64,000 nt of DNA from Pseudalkalibacillus sp045920555 (GCF_045920555.1 NZ_CP174509.1:930001-994000), one strand, 5' to 3'. Positions 8,494-17,536 are shown, counted from the stretch's first letter. Translations and numbers: made by a program. Notes: generated by a model not told the origin, from the sequence alone.

Positions 8494-9021
8494 ATGAGGG
8501 TTAGACGACCATCAAAGTTGGTTATGATCCTTTCTCTGCTTGTTATCTTTATCGTTGGTTTCGGCGGATGGACAGGTATGTATCTGTTAAATAAAACAAA
8601 TGAAGGCACTGAAACTCTAGCAGATGCGAAAAGTAGTGGCGAGGTCCGTGTCGTCGATAATGATGCTTTATTCGTGAACGGAAACAAGGAAGAGGAGTTT
8701 TCTAGAGAAGTAGCAAAAATGCATGCTTATTTCAACAAGCTGTTGGGTTGGGGGGCTTGGAGGACATTTGAGCCGAAAAATAAGGATGAAGAACTAGAAT
8801 CGCAACTTGAATATATCAATGATATCCTTTTGGCTGAGACATCCGGTTCTTTAGCTATTGACATGGAGCGTGCTGCAGCAGGAATTGAAAAAGCCCTAGA
8901 GACAAATGCCACAAAAGAAATGTTCATTACACACCGGATTTTTCATGATCTTGATGTGGTGATGAACGATAATGTGGCAGAGGATTATTGGGGCGTTACT
9001 ACGACGTTTGGGAAAGAATGA
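8494..9021 (+). CDS. Membrane-anchored protein of unknown function, 175 aa
   Basis: I do not recognise the family. Residues 1-9 are basic (MRVRRPSKL), 10-32 form one hydrophobic anchor (VMILSLLVIFIVGFGGWTGM), and the rest is hydrophilic, acidic and probably helical, facing outside the cell. A region at 60-80 is aromatic-rich (YFNKLLGWGAWRTF). An AGGAGGG site lies 11 bases before ATG 8494, and a good promoter stands about 100 bases upstream. The next gene, another short membrane protein, starts 70 bases downstream and could be in the same transcript. No cysteine and no catalytic motif is visible. Confidence 0.75.
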   Translation: MRVRRPSKLVMILSLLVIFIVGFGGWTGMYLLNKTNEGTETLADAKSSGEVRVVDNDALFVNGNKEEEFSREVAKMHAYFNKLLGWGAWRTFEPKNKDEELESQLEYINDILLAETSGSLAIDMERAAAGIEKALETNATKEMFITHRIFHDLDVVMNDNVAEDYWGVTTTFGKE

Positions 9022-9091
9022 CCTATCTAAGGTGTAATTTTCTCTGCTGTCATCCTGCTTTCTGTGTTAAAGTGGTAAGTGGAAGGACGGG

Positions 9092-9265
9092 ATGTACAAG
9101 ATGTTTAAAGTATTACTTGTTTCGATTCTCATCATCATATTCGTATTGGTTATTTTCGTCATAGCGATTACAAAGGGTTATTCCTATAAACATACAATCG
9201 ATCCACTAGAAAAAAACCCCAACCTTGATGAAAAAGAGAAAGACGATTACCAATCAAACCAATAA
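9092..9265 (+). CDS. Small membrane protein, YtzI-like (57 aa)
   Basis: An N-terminal hydrophobic helix (residues 6-26, VLLVSILIIIFVLVIFVIA) is followed by a short polar tail with TKGYSYKHTIDPLE. The tail resembles what I recall of the YtzI family, but this is not checked. GGAAGGACGG lies directly upstream of ATG 9092. A second in-frame ATG at 9101 has slightly better spacing and would give a 54-aa product. A strong terminator closes the unit at 9293-9328. Confidence 0.65.
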   Translation: MYKMFKVLLVSILIIIFVLVIFVIAITKGYSYKHTIDPLEKNPNLDEKEKDDYQSNQ

Positions 9266-9292
9266 ATGAACAATTCCATAATTATCCTTACG

Positions 9293-9328
9293 AAAAGGTT
9301 GGCTGTATAATGCAGTCAACCTTTTGTT
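9293..9328 (+). terminator. Intrinsic terminator
   Basis: AAAAGGTTGGCTG pairs with CAGTCAACCTTTT (one mismatch), followed by TTTTG. It ends the small-protein unit. Confidence 0.85.
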
Positions 9329-9406
9329 TATTCGTACAAGCAATTTTTTCGCAGCAGAATATATTGCTTATATGGGATGATATTCTATTGAAAGTGGTGA
9401 ATGATT

Positions 9407-10783
9407 ATGAGAGTTGTTATTGATCCTGGGCACGGCGGGTCTGATCCAGGTGCAGTCTATAAACAGTACAGAGAAAAGGATTTTAATTTGAAAGTTTCAC
9501 TTCTCGTCCGGGATTATTTACTAGAGTCATACGATGTCGATATCATGATGACAAGAACGACTGACAAAACGATGTCTCTAAAGGAAAGAACGGATTTTGC
9601 GAATGCGAGGAACGCTGACTTTTTCTGTTCCATCCATCATAATGCAGCCGGTGGAAGAGGATTCGAAAGCTACATTTATAATGGCACTGTGCCAGAAAGT
9701 ACAAAACAAATCCAAAATGTAGTTCATAAAGAGTATATGTTTACAGCAAGTAAGTATGGAGTCATTGATCGCGGGCAGAAGAGAGCGAACTTCTATGTAT
9801 TGCGAAATACTAGAATGAATGCTTTGTTGCTTGAAGTCTTATTCGTGGACAATGAACAAGATCTTAAATTGATACTGAATGAACAATTTGTCCGTGACGT
9901 GTCGAAAGCGATCGCTACTGGAATCGCCAAAGCCTTGAGTTTGAAAGCTAAACCGACACCTGAACCTGTCACTTTATATAAAGTGATCGCCGGATCTTTC
10001 AAAGAGGAAGAGAACGCAAGAGAACGTGTACGCTTTCTTGAACAGAATAAAATTGATTCCTTCATCTATCCGATCACAATTGATGGCACAAAATATTACA
10101 GGGTACAAGCAGGTGCATTTTCAGAAAAAGAAAATGCCGATGCGAGAGTGACAGCGTTGAAACGTATTGGCATTGCTGATGCATTTATCGTCACAGAAGG
10201 GACAAGCGCACCTGAGCCACCACCTCAACCAGAACCAGTCGAAGGTTTTACTATTCTTGGATCAAGTGTCGTAGCAGCAGGAAACCTGGAAACTTTCGTT
10301 AAGCGGGTCAATCCGAATGCACCAAGTTTAGTATCACTTTATATTGAAATCGGAAAGAAATATGGAATACGCGGAGATACAGCTTATGCTCAAGCGGTTC
10401 ATGAAACGAATTATTTCAGGTATACTGGTGTGGTGAAACCGGAACAGAACAACTATGCTGGTATCGGAGCGACTGGACCGAATGAACCCGGGGCTTCCTT
10501 CGATACGCCGCGTGATGGAGTTACTGCCCATATCCAACACTTGTATGCTTATGCTTCTAAAGCAGGTCTCCCTGAAGGTGAAAAGCTTGTCGATCCCCGT
10601 TTTAATCTCGTCACACGAGGCTCAGCACCGACATGGGTTGCCTTGAATGGAAAATGGGCTGTACCAGGTACAAATTATGGACAACTGATCCTTAATATTT
10701 ATGAGAGAATGATCGATCTTGAAATGGAATTGATCAATCAACAACTTGATCGGTTGGAAAAAACAAAGCAACAGCTTGACTAA
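9407..10783 (+). CDS. Peptidoglycan hydrolase: N-acetylmuramoyl-L-alanine amidase + SPOR + glucosaminidase
   Basis: Two wall-cutting domains in one protein of 458 aa. Residues 1-178 are Amidase_3, with the zinc ligands in VVIDPGHGG, the downstream Glu in REKDFN, and SIHHNA. Residues 190-262 hold two SPOR-like repeats (LYKVIAGSFKEEENARERV and YYRVQAGAFSEKENADARV), which bind denuded glycan. A proline linker (267-278) leads to a C-terminal glucosaminidase-like domain (about 300-440) with the probable catalytic Glu in AQAVHETNYF. There is no signal peptide, as in B. subtilis CwlC, a mother-cell autolysin; a role in mother-cell lysis is inferred. The 9407 ATG is preferred over 9401 because the GGTGA at 9396-9400 is then 6 bases away. 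Confidence 0.88.
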   Translation: MRVVIDPGHGGSDPGAVYKQYREKDFNLKVSLLVRDYLLESYDVDIMMTRTTDKTMSLKERTDFANARNADFFCSIHHNAAGGRGFESYIYNGTVPESTKQIQNVVHKEYMFTASKYGVIDRGQKRANFYVLRNTRMNALLLEVLFVDNEQDLKLILNEQFVRDVSKAIATGIAKALSLKAKPTPEPVTLYKVIAGSFKEEENARERVRFLEQNKIDSFIYPITIDGTKYYRVQAGAFSEKENADARVTALKRIGIADAFIVTEGTSAPEPPPQPEPVEGFTILGSSVVAAGNLETFVKRVNPNAPSLVSLYIEIGKKYGIRGDTAYAQAVHETNYFRYTGVVKPEQNNYAGIGATGPNEPGASFDTPRDGVTAHIQHLYAYASKAGLPEGEKLVDPRFNLVTRGSAPTWVALNGKWAVPGTNYGQLILNIYERMIDLEMELINQQLDRLEKTKQQLD

Positions 10784-10810
10784 AAAGCTCCGTAATAGGA
10801 GCTTTTTCTA
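10782..10810 (+). terminator. Intrinsic terminator
   Basis: AAAAGCTCC, a six-base loop, then GGAGCTTTTTC directly after the amidase stop. Confidence 0.85.
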
Positions 10811-10960
10811 TTGGCTTTTTATTACTGGTTCCAGATGGGAATTTGGGCACATGAGCAGGAAACTCATTTGAGGAGCGATATAGTGGTACAATTAAAAAAG
10901 ATTTATTTCTAAATCCGAAATAAATTCTATGAAGTCCGAAACAGATTAGGATGAACAACC

Positions 10961-12133
10961 ATGAAGAATTGGCGTAAGAGTGCCCGGTTTCTGTGGCTGT
11001 GCAATTTCATAATCGTTGCTGCTATGACGATGATTTTGCCCTTCCTTCCATTGTTTTTAGAGGAATTAGGCGTGACAGGCAGCAAAGCTCTTAGCAATTG
11101 GACTGGAGCTGTATTTTCTGCAGCATTTTTATCAGGAGCAATCATGGCACCGGTATGGGGGATTTTTGCTGATAAATATGGCCAGAAAGCAAACTTGATC
11201 CGTGCGGGTATCGGCATGGGGATCATAACATTTTCGATGTCTTTTGCTAGCGGACCATGGATGTTATTGGCTCTTCGGTTTTTTATGGGCTTCTTTTCAG
11301 GATTCATTACAGTATCCTTTTCCTATTTATCGAGAATTACTCCGAAAGAACACACTGGAAGTGCTTTAGGATTCTTACAAACAGGAGGCATCTCTGGAGG
11401 GATCATCGGACCATTGATCGGCGGGGCACTTTCAGATTTATTCGGGTTTCGCCCAGTGTTTGCTGTAACGGGGATCAGTATCTTTATGACATTGACGCTC
11501 GTCATTTTTTTTATACCTAAAGATGAACCGATGCAGGCCGCCAAAGGGAAGCAAGGAACGTTTATAGACGTCCTTCGCAATAAACAGCTGCTTATTTTGT
11601 TCATTGCAACCTTCCTGTTGCAAGCAGCGATGTTAAGTACGAACTCCATGATGACGATCTTTGTGAAAACCTTCGTTCATGACCCGGAAAACCTGGCACT
11701 TCTTGCTGGATTAGCAGCCTCTATCCTTGGGATTGCAACCATCATCGGCTCACCATACCTCGGCAAGCTTGGTGATCGGATCGGTCATCTAAAGATGCTC
11801 CCCGTTGTCATGCTGTTAAGCGGTCTATTATTCTTTCCCCAATTATGGACAGACAATATTTATGAATTGTATATTTGGCGCTTTCTGCAAGGGTTAATAT
11901 TAGGCGGTGTCTGGCCTGCTATCCAGACGTTGATCCATAAAAAGACACCACCCAATATACAGGGACGAGCTTTCGGTGTAACTGCCAGCTGTCGTTTTCT
12001 TGGTAATTTGACGGGACCGATCATCGGTGGATGGATTTCAGGAAGCTTTATGACCGCATATGTATTTGGATTTGCGGGAGCCATTTTAGTGATTGGAAGC
12101 GGACTTGTTAAATGGGGCGTACAAAAAAACTGA
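10961..12133 (+). CDS. MFS transporter, drug-efflux type
   Basis: Predicted proton-driven exporter of the major facilitator superfamily. It has 390 aa and about 12 hydrophobic segments in two halves with a central cytoplasmic loop near 185-200 (IPKDEPMQAAKGKQG). The motif-A-like loop after TM2 reads GIFADKYGQKANLI, and the second half has GKLGDRIGHLKML. The RBS is weak (AGGAT, about 10 bases upstream). It is monocistronic between a terminator at 10.8 kb and a convergent lipoprotein gene. No regulator is adjacent, so the substrate is unknown. Confidence 0.85.
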   Translation: MKNWRKSARFLWLCNFIIVAAMTMILPFLPLFLEELGVTGSKALSNWTGAVFSAAFLSGAIMAPVWGIFADKYGQKANLIRAGIGMGIITFSMSFASGPWMLLALRFFMGFFSGFITVSFSYLSRITPKEHTGSALGFLQTGGISGGIIGPLIGGALSDLFGFRPVFAVTGISIFMTLTLVIFFIPKDEPMQAAKGKQGTFIDVLRNKQLLILFIATFLLQAAMLSTNSMMTIFVKTFVHDPENLALLAGLAASILGIATIIGSPYLGKLGDRIGHLKMLPVVMLLSGLLFFPQLWTDNIYELYIWRFLQGLILGGVWPAIQTLIHKKTPPNIQGRAFGVTASCRFLGNLTGPIIGGWISGSFMTAYVFGFAGAILVIGSGLVKWGVQKN

Positions 12134-12139
12134 TCAATC

Positions 12140-12180
12140 AAAAAAACCCCGGAGAATATGAAAATTCTCCATGGGTTAAT
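12140..12180 (-). terminator. Terminator of the BsuPI lipoprotein gene
   Basis: GGAGAAT (12151-12157) pairs with ATTCTCC (12164-12170), and flanking AACCC pairs with GGGTT. The T-run GGTTTTTTG is on the minus strand, so it serves the minus-strand gene; the MFS gene ends just before it. Confidence 0.7.
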
Positions 12181-12224
12181 CCTTATTGGGCCTTTTTCTG
12201 AAACATGCGGCTCTGGCCATGAAT

Positions 12225-12301
12225 ATTAGAGGACATCTATTCCGATATTTGTGACAAAATGGTGTGATTTTAAAAATTAGAGGACATCAATTCCGTTATT
12301 T
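12225..12301. repeat. 26-bp intergenic repeat pair (GAGGACATC type)
   Basis: Two 26-base units at 12225-12250 and 12276-12301 differ at only two positions. They share ATTAGAGGACATC and ATTCCG, with 25 bases of unlike sequence between. A reversed relative, GCGGACATAGGAG on the minus strand, lies at about 12345-12360. The 12134-12388 gap holds only the terminator and these repeats. Confidence 0.6.
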
Positions 12302-12388
12302 AGCTAAAAGGCTGCTGGTTTTTATTGAATTTAACTAAATAAGGTCTCCTATGTCCGCTAAAAACTTTTGCGTCACTCTCTAGTCTTA

Positions 12389-12865
12389 TCATTCGATTGT
12401 TTGGGTGAATGTCGTCTCGATTGGCGGCTTGGAGGTCACTTTGAATTTTACTTTATATGTTCCTGGCTCCAGCTCTGGAATATCAACTTCAAAAGTTTCC
12501 GTCTGGCCTGGTTCAATCGTGATTGTTTTCAAAGCCTGTGTAAACATCTTACCTTCTCCCCAATGGAAGACTTGTTTTCCATCTTGATCTGTAATCCACA
12601 TATCATATTGCTGACCACTTGAAAACTGAAGTTCTTGCGTTTTTCCTGTTTCGTTCTTAAGCTCGATCACGGCCTTATTTTTTGTGAATGAAACGACATT
12701 GAGCTTTAATTCATCTGCCACACTATCATTCCCTTCAGAATTTTTATCCTCTTTATCTTCATTTGCTTGGCCATTTGTCGGTTGGGATTCTGGTTCTTCA
12801 GGTTGATTACTCGTCCCACATGCAGTTAGGAGAAGGACTAAAAAGATCGCAGCAAGTCGATACAT
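12389..12865 (-). CDS. Lipoprotein with BsuPI-type proteinase inhibitor domain
   Basis: Predicted surface lipoprotein with 158 aa. The signal peptide MYRLAAIFLVLLLTAC ends in a lipobox LTAC with Cys 16. A low-complexity acidic spacer (about 20-55) leads to a BsuPI-like immunoglobulin-fold domain: LNVVSFTKNKAVIELKNETG, the SSGQQYDMWITDQDGKQVF strand pair, and EPGTYKVKFKV at the end. This domain was first described in the B. subtilis intracellular proteinase inhibitor, but many members are extracellular with unknown roles. The start at 12865 is chosen because AAAGGAGGA stands 6 bases upstream. Confidence 0.82.
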   Translation of the reverse strand: MYRLAAIFLVLLLTACGTSNQPEEPESQPTNGQANEDKEDKNSEGNDSVADELKLNVVSFTKNKAVIELKNETGKTQELQFSSGQQYDMWITDQDGKQVFHWGEGKMFTQALKTITIEPGQTETFEVDIPELEPGTYKVKFKVTSKPPIETTFTQTIE

Positions 12866-13124
12866 GGTGATTCCTCCTTTTCCGGACATATCATAGGTGT
12901 CCTGAAATCGTATTTGTAGTATAGACGTAACCGCGCCAGTCTATGTTTCACCAATTTCAGGTTATTGATCTGGAGTCTTTAAAATATATATTGTTCCGAT
13001 TGCGTCCAATCGTTCATTTAACTGTACAATAGGATGTTCAATCTACAGGGATAGGGATGATAATATTGTCTCCCTATCTTATATAGTAGCCTAGACGAGA
13101 CATTATGGCAATTTTAGATCCCAT

Positions 13125-13162
13125 AAAAAAGAGGCTGACACTACAATTGTCAGCCCTCATTT
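13125..13162 (-). terminator. Terminator of htpX
   Basis: GAGGCTGACA (13131-13140) pairs with TGTCAGCCCTC (13148-13158), and the minus-strand tail reads CTCTTTTTTATG. Confidence 0.85.
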
Positions 13163-13175
13163 GTTATCAATCTAT

Positions 13176-14054
13176 TTATTTTGCATGCAAGCGGCGGATA
13201 CGCTCATCAAGATCTGGGTGAGTAGAAAAGAGCATTCTTTTCTTTTTGCCTCCACTGATTTTCATAGATGCGAGTGCTTCTTGACGTGTATCGACTCGGT
13301 TGACATGAGCCCGTAATGATTCAAGCGCATGGATCATCTTGTCTTTACCAGCCAAGTCTGCACCACCTCGGTCTGCATGGAATTCACGGTAACGGGAGTA
13401 TGCCATCACAACGATACTTCCGAGGATCGAGAACGCGATTTGGAAAACGATGATCGCGAGGAAGTGGACGATAGCAGCTTTGTCTTCATCAACAAGCTGT
13501 GCCACTGCCCATGCTGCGATACGTGACAAGAACACGACGAATGTATTGATGATACCCTGTAGCAAGGTCATCGTTACCATATCACCATTGGCAATGTGCG
13601 CGACTTCGTGTGCCAATACACCTTCAACTGCGTCATCATCCATGTTTTGTAATAAACCGCTTGAAACGGCTACGAGTGAACGACGTTTAGATGGACCAGT
13701 CGCAAATGCGTTGACTTCTGGTGAGTCGTAAATACCAACCTCTGGCATTTTCGTCAATCCTGCTGCACGTGAAAGACGGTGTACACGATCGACAAGGTCT
13801 TGCTCATATGAAGAAAGGGGACCGTCAGGGTTGATAACCTTGACACCCATCATTTTTTTAGCCATCCAACGAGAAATCGCCAGAGAAATGAATGAACCAC
13901 TGAAACCAACTACAGCACTGAACACCAGCAATTGGCCAAACATGATGTTACCGCCTTGGATGTAATTGTTTACACCTAACAACGACAAGACAATCATGAT
14001 GGTAGTAAGGACTAGGATGTTTGTCAGGATAAACAGAAAAATTCTCTTTGCCAT
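13176..14054 (-). CDS. htpX: Membrane metalloprotease HtpX
   Basis: Zinc protease of the cytoplasmic membrane that degrades damaged membrane proteins. Its 292 aa match the family. Two N-terminal membrane helices (7-26 and 38-58) are followed by the LPEVGIYDSPEVNAFATG-type segment (read here as KMPEVGIYDSPEVNAFATG), the catalytic HEVAHIANGD with the HEXXH zinc site at about 140-144, two more membrane segments, and the third ligand Glu in REFHADRGGADLAG. The C-terminus has the usual FSTHPDLDERIRRL. It is a single-gene unit with its own terminator; I see no CtsR or CIRCE box upstream. Confidence 0.95.
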   Translation of the reverse strand: MAKRIFLFILTNILVLTTIMIVLSLLGVNNYIQGGNIMFGQLLVFSAVVGFSGSFISLAISRWMAKKMMGVKVINPDGPLSSYEQDLVDRVHRLSRAAGLTKMPEVGIYDSPEVNAFATGPSKRRSLVAVSSGLLQNMDDDAVEGVLAHEVAHIANGDMVTMTLLQGIINTFVVFLSRIAAWAVAQLVDEDKAAIVHFLAIIVFQIAFSILGSIVVMAYSRYREFHADRGGADLAGKDKMIHALESLRAHVNRVDTRQEALASMKISGGKKKRMLFSTHPDLDERIRRLHAK

Positions 14055-14182
14055 TTTCCATACCTCATTTCAAGTTCATTTGAACTTTAATTATGAGATA
14101 AGTATAAATTACCTTTCAGGATTTTTCAAGATAGAAGTCTTAAATTTTATGAGAATTTTTTGAAAATCCTTACATAAACAAA

Positions 14183-14212
14183 TTGACGTACCTATCGTTT
14201 ATTTCGTATGAT
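14183..14212 (+). promoter_or_regulatory. Sigma-A-type promoter for the DUF1836 gene
   Basis: TTGACG, an 18-base spacer and TATGAT, 35 bases before the start codon. Confidence 0.6.
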
Positions 14213-14246
14213 AAGTTCAAATGACCATGTTTAATGAGGTGAAAAA

Positions 14247-14993
14247 ATGCCTTCTTTCAAACTTACCCGCTATCAAATGGCAGAACTGCTCATATCCTTA
14301 CAATCTGATCATGGGAAAACCCCTTTGGATGTATTGAAACAGGCTTGGCTGGATTTAAATGTCCATAAAAAAGGTTCTGATGAAAATGCCATACTGGAAT
14401 CTTCACTTCCGACAATTTTTGAGAAGATCATTAAAGGACCTAACCAGAACAAAGGTTTTTCCATTAATGAAATTGTTTCTCTCGGGAACCAGATCGAGCA
14501 TAGCAGCTTTTCGACAAGCGCTGTACAGAATTGGGTGAAGAGAGATGTACGTAATTTGATCGGTTCACCTCAGAAGGGTAAGAAATACTCGCTTGAACAG
14601 GCGGCGATACTTTTTATCGTCGAGGACCTTAAGAGCACTCTTGATTTTCTCTCTATACGGAATTTGCTTACTCTCATTTTTAATAATATAGAAGATCGCC
14701 ATGACGATCTCATTGACCCGATTGATTTTTACCATACGTATTCTACTATCTTTGAAGAGCTTGACTTGAATGATGACCATGTAGTGGATGTAGATTTCCG
14801 AATGAAAGACGGGACGAAAGCGGAAACGCTTATTTTTCAAAAGGCAGAAAATAAGATTACGTACTTGGAAAGATTGGACAATAAAGAAATGTCCATAGTG
14901 AAAAATGCATTAGTGATCGCAACCTTGTCAATCCAGACATCCTACTTCCAATCTGTATCACGCCAATTTCTAAATACGACTTTGTTTATATGA
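14247..14993 (+). CDS. DUF1836 family protein, possible DNA-binding regulator
   Basis: The 248-aa cytoplasmic protein contains a DUF1836-like core at about 75-155 (SAVQNWVKRDVRNLIGSP, then KKYSLEQAAILFIVEDLK). This region looks like a MerR-type winged helix: a residue pair for DNA contact followed by a helical stretch. No effector domain is recognised in the C-terminal half (155-248). It has its own promoter at 14183. No linked target gene can be named. The stop is followed by a 346-base non-coding stretch. Confidence 0.72.
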   Translation: MPSFKLTRYQMAELLISLQSDHGKTPLDVLKQAWLDLNVHKKGSDENAILESSLPTIFEKIIKGPNQNKGFSINEIVSLGNQIEHSSFSTSAVQNWVKRDVRNLIGSPQKGKKYSLEQAAILFIVEDLKSTLDFLSIRNLLTLIFNNIEDRHDDLIDPIDFYHTYSTIFEELDLNDDHVVDVDFRMKDGTKAETLIFQKAENKITYLERLDNKEMSIVKNALVIATLSIQTSYFQSVSRQFLNTTLFI

Positions 14994-15190
14994 AAACTTA
15001 GGTTGACCTATAAGTGTCTGACTCTCTCTGTTTCACAGTTTGGGGAGGTGTTGGGCACTTTCTTTTTGGAGCAGCGACCTTTCTGATTATGCAAAGATAC
15101 TTTTATATGCAAATTTGCAACGATGGTGACTAAAAATATTATGTTTCTACTTTGTTTTCGAGCTTTGCTATTCTTAATTGTAGATTTTCG
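14994..15190. other. Gene-free stretch between the DUF1836 gene and a dispersed repeat
   Basis: No supported gene. It contains a perfect 12-base palindrome TGCAAATTTGCA near 15108-15119, within a second TATGCAAA context. I see no clear terminator after the DUF1836 gene. Confidence 0.4.
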
Positions 15191-15281
15191 CGAAATTCTC
15201 CAGTTTCGCGGGCGATCCGCAAGCTCTCGCTGCAAGGTCTCACCTGGTTCGCTTTTCCCGTAGGAGTTTTGCAAAATTTCG
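15191..15281 (-). repeat. Dispersed repeat core copy 1 (no inverted ends seen)
   Basis: Begins CGAAATTCTCC and ends AAAATTTCG. The middle has CGCGGGCGATCCGCAAG, GGTCTCACCTGG and CGCTTTTCCCG. It is the reverse complement of the core at 17858-17949. I cannot see the outer inverted ends that the other copies carry, so this is probably a trimmed copy. Confidence 0.65.
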
Positions 15282-15340
15282 CTTATAAAGTCTTGTTTTT
15301 AAAATGAACATCATAAATTAGATATGAGAGGGGGAGCGAG

Positions 15341-16555
15341 ATGAACGAACGAAAATGGTTGAAAAAAGAGGGTTCAAAATGGATGGAGAAAGGGCTGATC
15401 GAAAGAGAACAACTCGATAGCATATTGTCATTATACGAAAAAAAGAACAACAATCTATTACCGATCTTGGCAAGTATTTTAATAGGACTTGGCGTCTTGA
15501 CTTTTGTTGCTTCCAATTGGTCGAATATAAGCGATGTATTTAGGCTCGCCATCATTTGTGGAGCACTGATAGGTTTTCAGTTCACTGGATTTCATCTCGT
15601 CAAAAAGGGATCGAGGACACTTGGGATTGCACTGATAGGAATTGGTGTAATAACCTTCGGAGCAGGGATTTTTCTGACAGCGCAGATGTATCACATTGTA
15701 TCCTACAATGCCACCGCTTTTATTTTGTGGATGTTGGTTGCTTTGTTATTTTATGCGATGCTCCCGAACAAATATTTTTATCTGTTGTCCTTGGTTATTG
15801 GGACGGCTGGTTTAATTTATAGTGCTATGTCTTTTCAAGGATTCAGCTTTTTATTAGCCTTCCTTATTATATTTGCTGCTGGATATGTGACATTTAAAGA
15901 GGAGCATCCACTTTTCTTTTACTTCTATTCAATTGCCTATGCGATTACAAGCATTACTTTATTAGTCGCTTATGATCTGACTTATATATGGATGACGATC
16001 ATATTCCTTCTTCTTTATGGAATCAGTGAGTGGATCAGAAGTGAGAAGGGGCAGCTTGCATTTAAGAACATAAGTATTCTTGGGAGTTTAGCTGTCATTT
16101 TCATTCATGTTTTCTTCTTAAAAGAGCTGGTCCACTATGAAGAGGATATACTCTCAAGTGATTTGGTGTACTTTATAATGTTGATTGGGCTTGGAGCTCT
16201 GACTGGATGGAATAAAATTCGAAGGAACATCCAGTCCAATTGGCTCGATTTCACTTTATTTTTACCGTTGTTTTTGATTGGTGATGTCGGGGGTATTCTC
16301 TATTTGCTGCTTGCTTTCAGTTATTCATTATTCATTTTGATCCAAGGCTATCAATTAGAAGAATCTGATCGGATCAATCGCGGGACATTTTTGTTCCTGA
16401 TAAGTACCCTTGTTGCATATATCCAATTAGCATGGGATTTCTTGCCGAAGTCGATGTTCTTCTTGGCTGGAGGGGTGTTACTCTTTATTCTAAGCTGGCT
16501 GCTTGAACGAAGACGTAGAAAATGGGTACACAAGACAAAAGGAGGTCAATCATAA
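15341..16555 (+). CDS. DUF2157 family integral membrane protein
   Basis: The 404-aa protein has a soluble N-terminus (1-38, MNERKWLKKEGSKWMEKGLI, the DUF2157 opening with a 'ligation' of helix and linker) and then about ten membrane segments (for example LLPILASILIGLGVLTFVAS at 40-59). Function is unknown. It overlaps by one base with a GDYXXLXY gene, and this pairing is recurrent in bacteria. A GAGAGGGGGA-type site precedes ATG 15341. No signal for substrate transport is seen. Confidence 0.85.
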   Translation: MNERKWLKKEGSKWMEKGLIEREQLDSILSLYEKKNNNLLPILASILIGLGVLTFVASNWSNISDVFRLAIICGALIGFQFTGFHLVKKGSRTLGIALIGIGVITFGAGIFLTAQMYHIVSYNATAFILWMLVALLFYAMLPNKYFYLLSLVIGTAGLIYSAMSFQGFSFLLAFLIIFAAGYVTFKEEHPLFFYFYSIAYAITSITLLVAYDLTYIWMTIIFLLLYGISEWIRSEKGQLAFKNISILGSLAVIFIHVFFLKELVHYEEDILSSDLVYFIMLIGLGALTGWNKIRRNIQSNWLDFTLFLPLFLIGDVGGILYLLLAFSYSLFILIQGYQLEESDRINRGTFLFLISTLVAYIQLAWDFLPKSMFFLAGGVLLFILSWLLERRRRKWVHKTKGGQS

Positions 16556-17061
16556 TGCGGAAAAAATGGCTGTATGTCTTGGTTGCCCTTCAGGTGTTGA
16601 TTTTGATAGGTATTGCTGCAACGCATTATATGACTTTGAAATTCGGCGAACAGGTCGTCTTGAAAACAGAACCGATTGATCCAAGGGATATCTTTTACGG
16701 AGATTATGTCACCTTGAATTATGATATATCCACGTTATCGCTTGATTTGTTGCAAGATGAGGGGATTGACGAGAGGGAGATGGTATATGTTCTCCTCCAA
16801 AAATCAGGTGAAGTTCATGAGGCAAGTAGTGTGCACAGTCAAAAGCCAAAAGTCGAAAATGGAGAAATAGTACTAAATGGTAAAGTACGGTGGGTAGATG
16901 ACTATTCTGATATATTGATGATCGATTATGGAATTGAACGATTTTATGTAGAAGAAGGAACCGGAAAGGTTCTTGAAGATGAGCGTCCTGATAAAATAGT
17001 CGTTCGGGTCGCCCCATGGGGAAATGTCGTAATTGAGGAACTTTTGTCGACCGAGAGATAA
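16555..17061 (+). CDS. GDYXXLXY domain protein, membrane-anchored
   Basis: 168 aa. One N-terminal membrane segment (6-24, YVLVALQVLILIGIAATHY) precedes an extracytoplasmic domain with the diagnostic FYGDYVTLNYDIS. The start ATG 16555 shares one base with the stop of the DUF2157 gene and is preceded by AAAGGAGG, so the pair is translationally coupled. The families co-occur and probably act together at the membrane; the activity is unknown. Confidence 0.85.
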   Translation: MRKKWLYVLVALQVLILIGIAATHYMTLKFGEQVVLKTEPIDPRDIFYGDYVTLNYDISTLSLDLLQDEGIDEREMVYVLLQKSGEVHEASSVHSQKPKVENGEIVLNGKVRWVDDYSDILMIDYGIERFYVEEGTGKVLEDERPDKIVVRVAPWGNVVIEELLSTER

Positions 17062-17076
17062 TTGAAAAAATAGTTT

Positions 17077-17105
17077 TTGGGTTAAGGTATTACGTGTGTT
17101 ATACT
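17077..17105 (+). promoter_or_regulatory. Promoter of the cREC gene
   Basis: TTGGGT, 17-base spacer and TATACT, 31 bases before the TTG start. Confidence 0.5.
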
Positions 17106-17135
17106 TGTCATAATCCAGCGGGAAGGAGACAAATA

Positions 17136-17480
17136 TTGTCAAAAATTAACGTATTTTTAGACGATGTCCGTCCATGTCCCGACAATTATATTTTAGCTTC
17201 AGACATTGAACAATGTATCAAATTGTTGAAGGAAAAGGATATTCAGCATCTTTCATTAGACCATGATTTAGAAAACAAGTATCGCAATGGATATATGCTT
17301 GTTGAATACTTGGTAAAACATAAATTATTCGCAGAGACCATTACGGTCCATTCTGCTAACGCTGGTGCTGGCAAGCGGATGTTTCTGTTTTTGAAAGATG
17401 CACAAGAGGATTTTCTCATTCCGAAAGAAGTGAAAATCCTTTACAATCCATTACCAATTAGACTAAATAAGGCTAACTAG
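17136..17480 (+). CDS. Cyclic-phosphate-processing receiver-like (cREC) protein
   Basis: 114 aa with a CheY-like fold lacking a standard histidine kinase partner. NVFLDDVRPCPD carries the acidic pair of a receiver, LSLDHDL holds a second Asp pair, and ETITVHSANAGAGKRM is a later conserved strand. Family members are proposed to process cyclic phosphate nucleotide or RNA ends; that is known only as a prediction. The TTG start at 17136 is chosen because GGAAGGAGA (17121-17129) stands 6 bases before it. A terminator follows at once. Confidence 0.75.
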   Translation: MSKINVFLDDVRPCPDNYILASDIEQCIKLLKEKDIQHLSLDHDLENKYRNGYMLVEYLVKHKLFAETITVHSANAGAGKRMFLFLKDAQEDFLIPKEVKILYNPLPIRLNKAN

Positions 17481-17500
17481 CATCTAAAGGAAGGTGCTTC

Positions 17501-17536
17501 AGGCTGTCGAGGGAATTGCTCGGCAGCCTTTTATTG
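17501..17536 (+). terminator. Intrinsic terminator of the cREC gene
   Basis: AGGCTGTCGAG pairs with CTCGGCAGCCT (one mismatch), then TTTATT. Confidence 0.8.
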
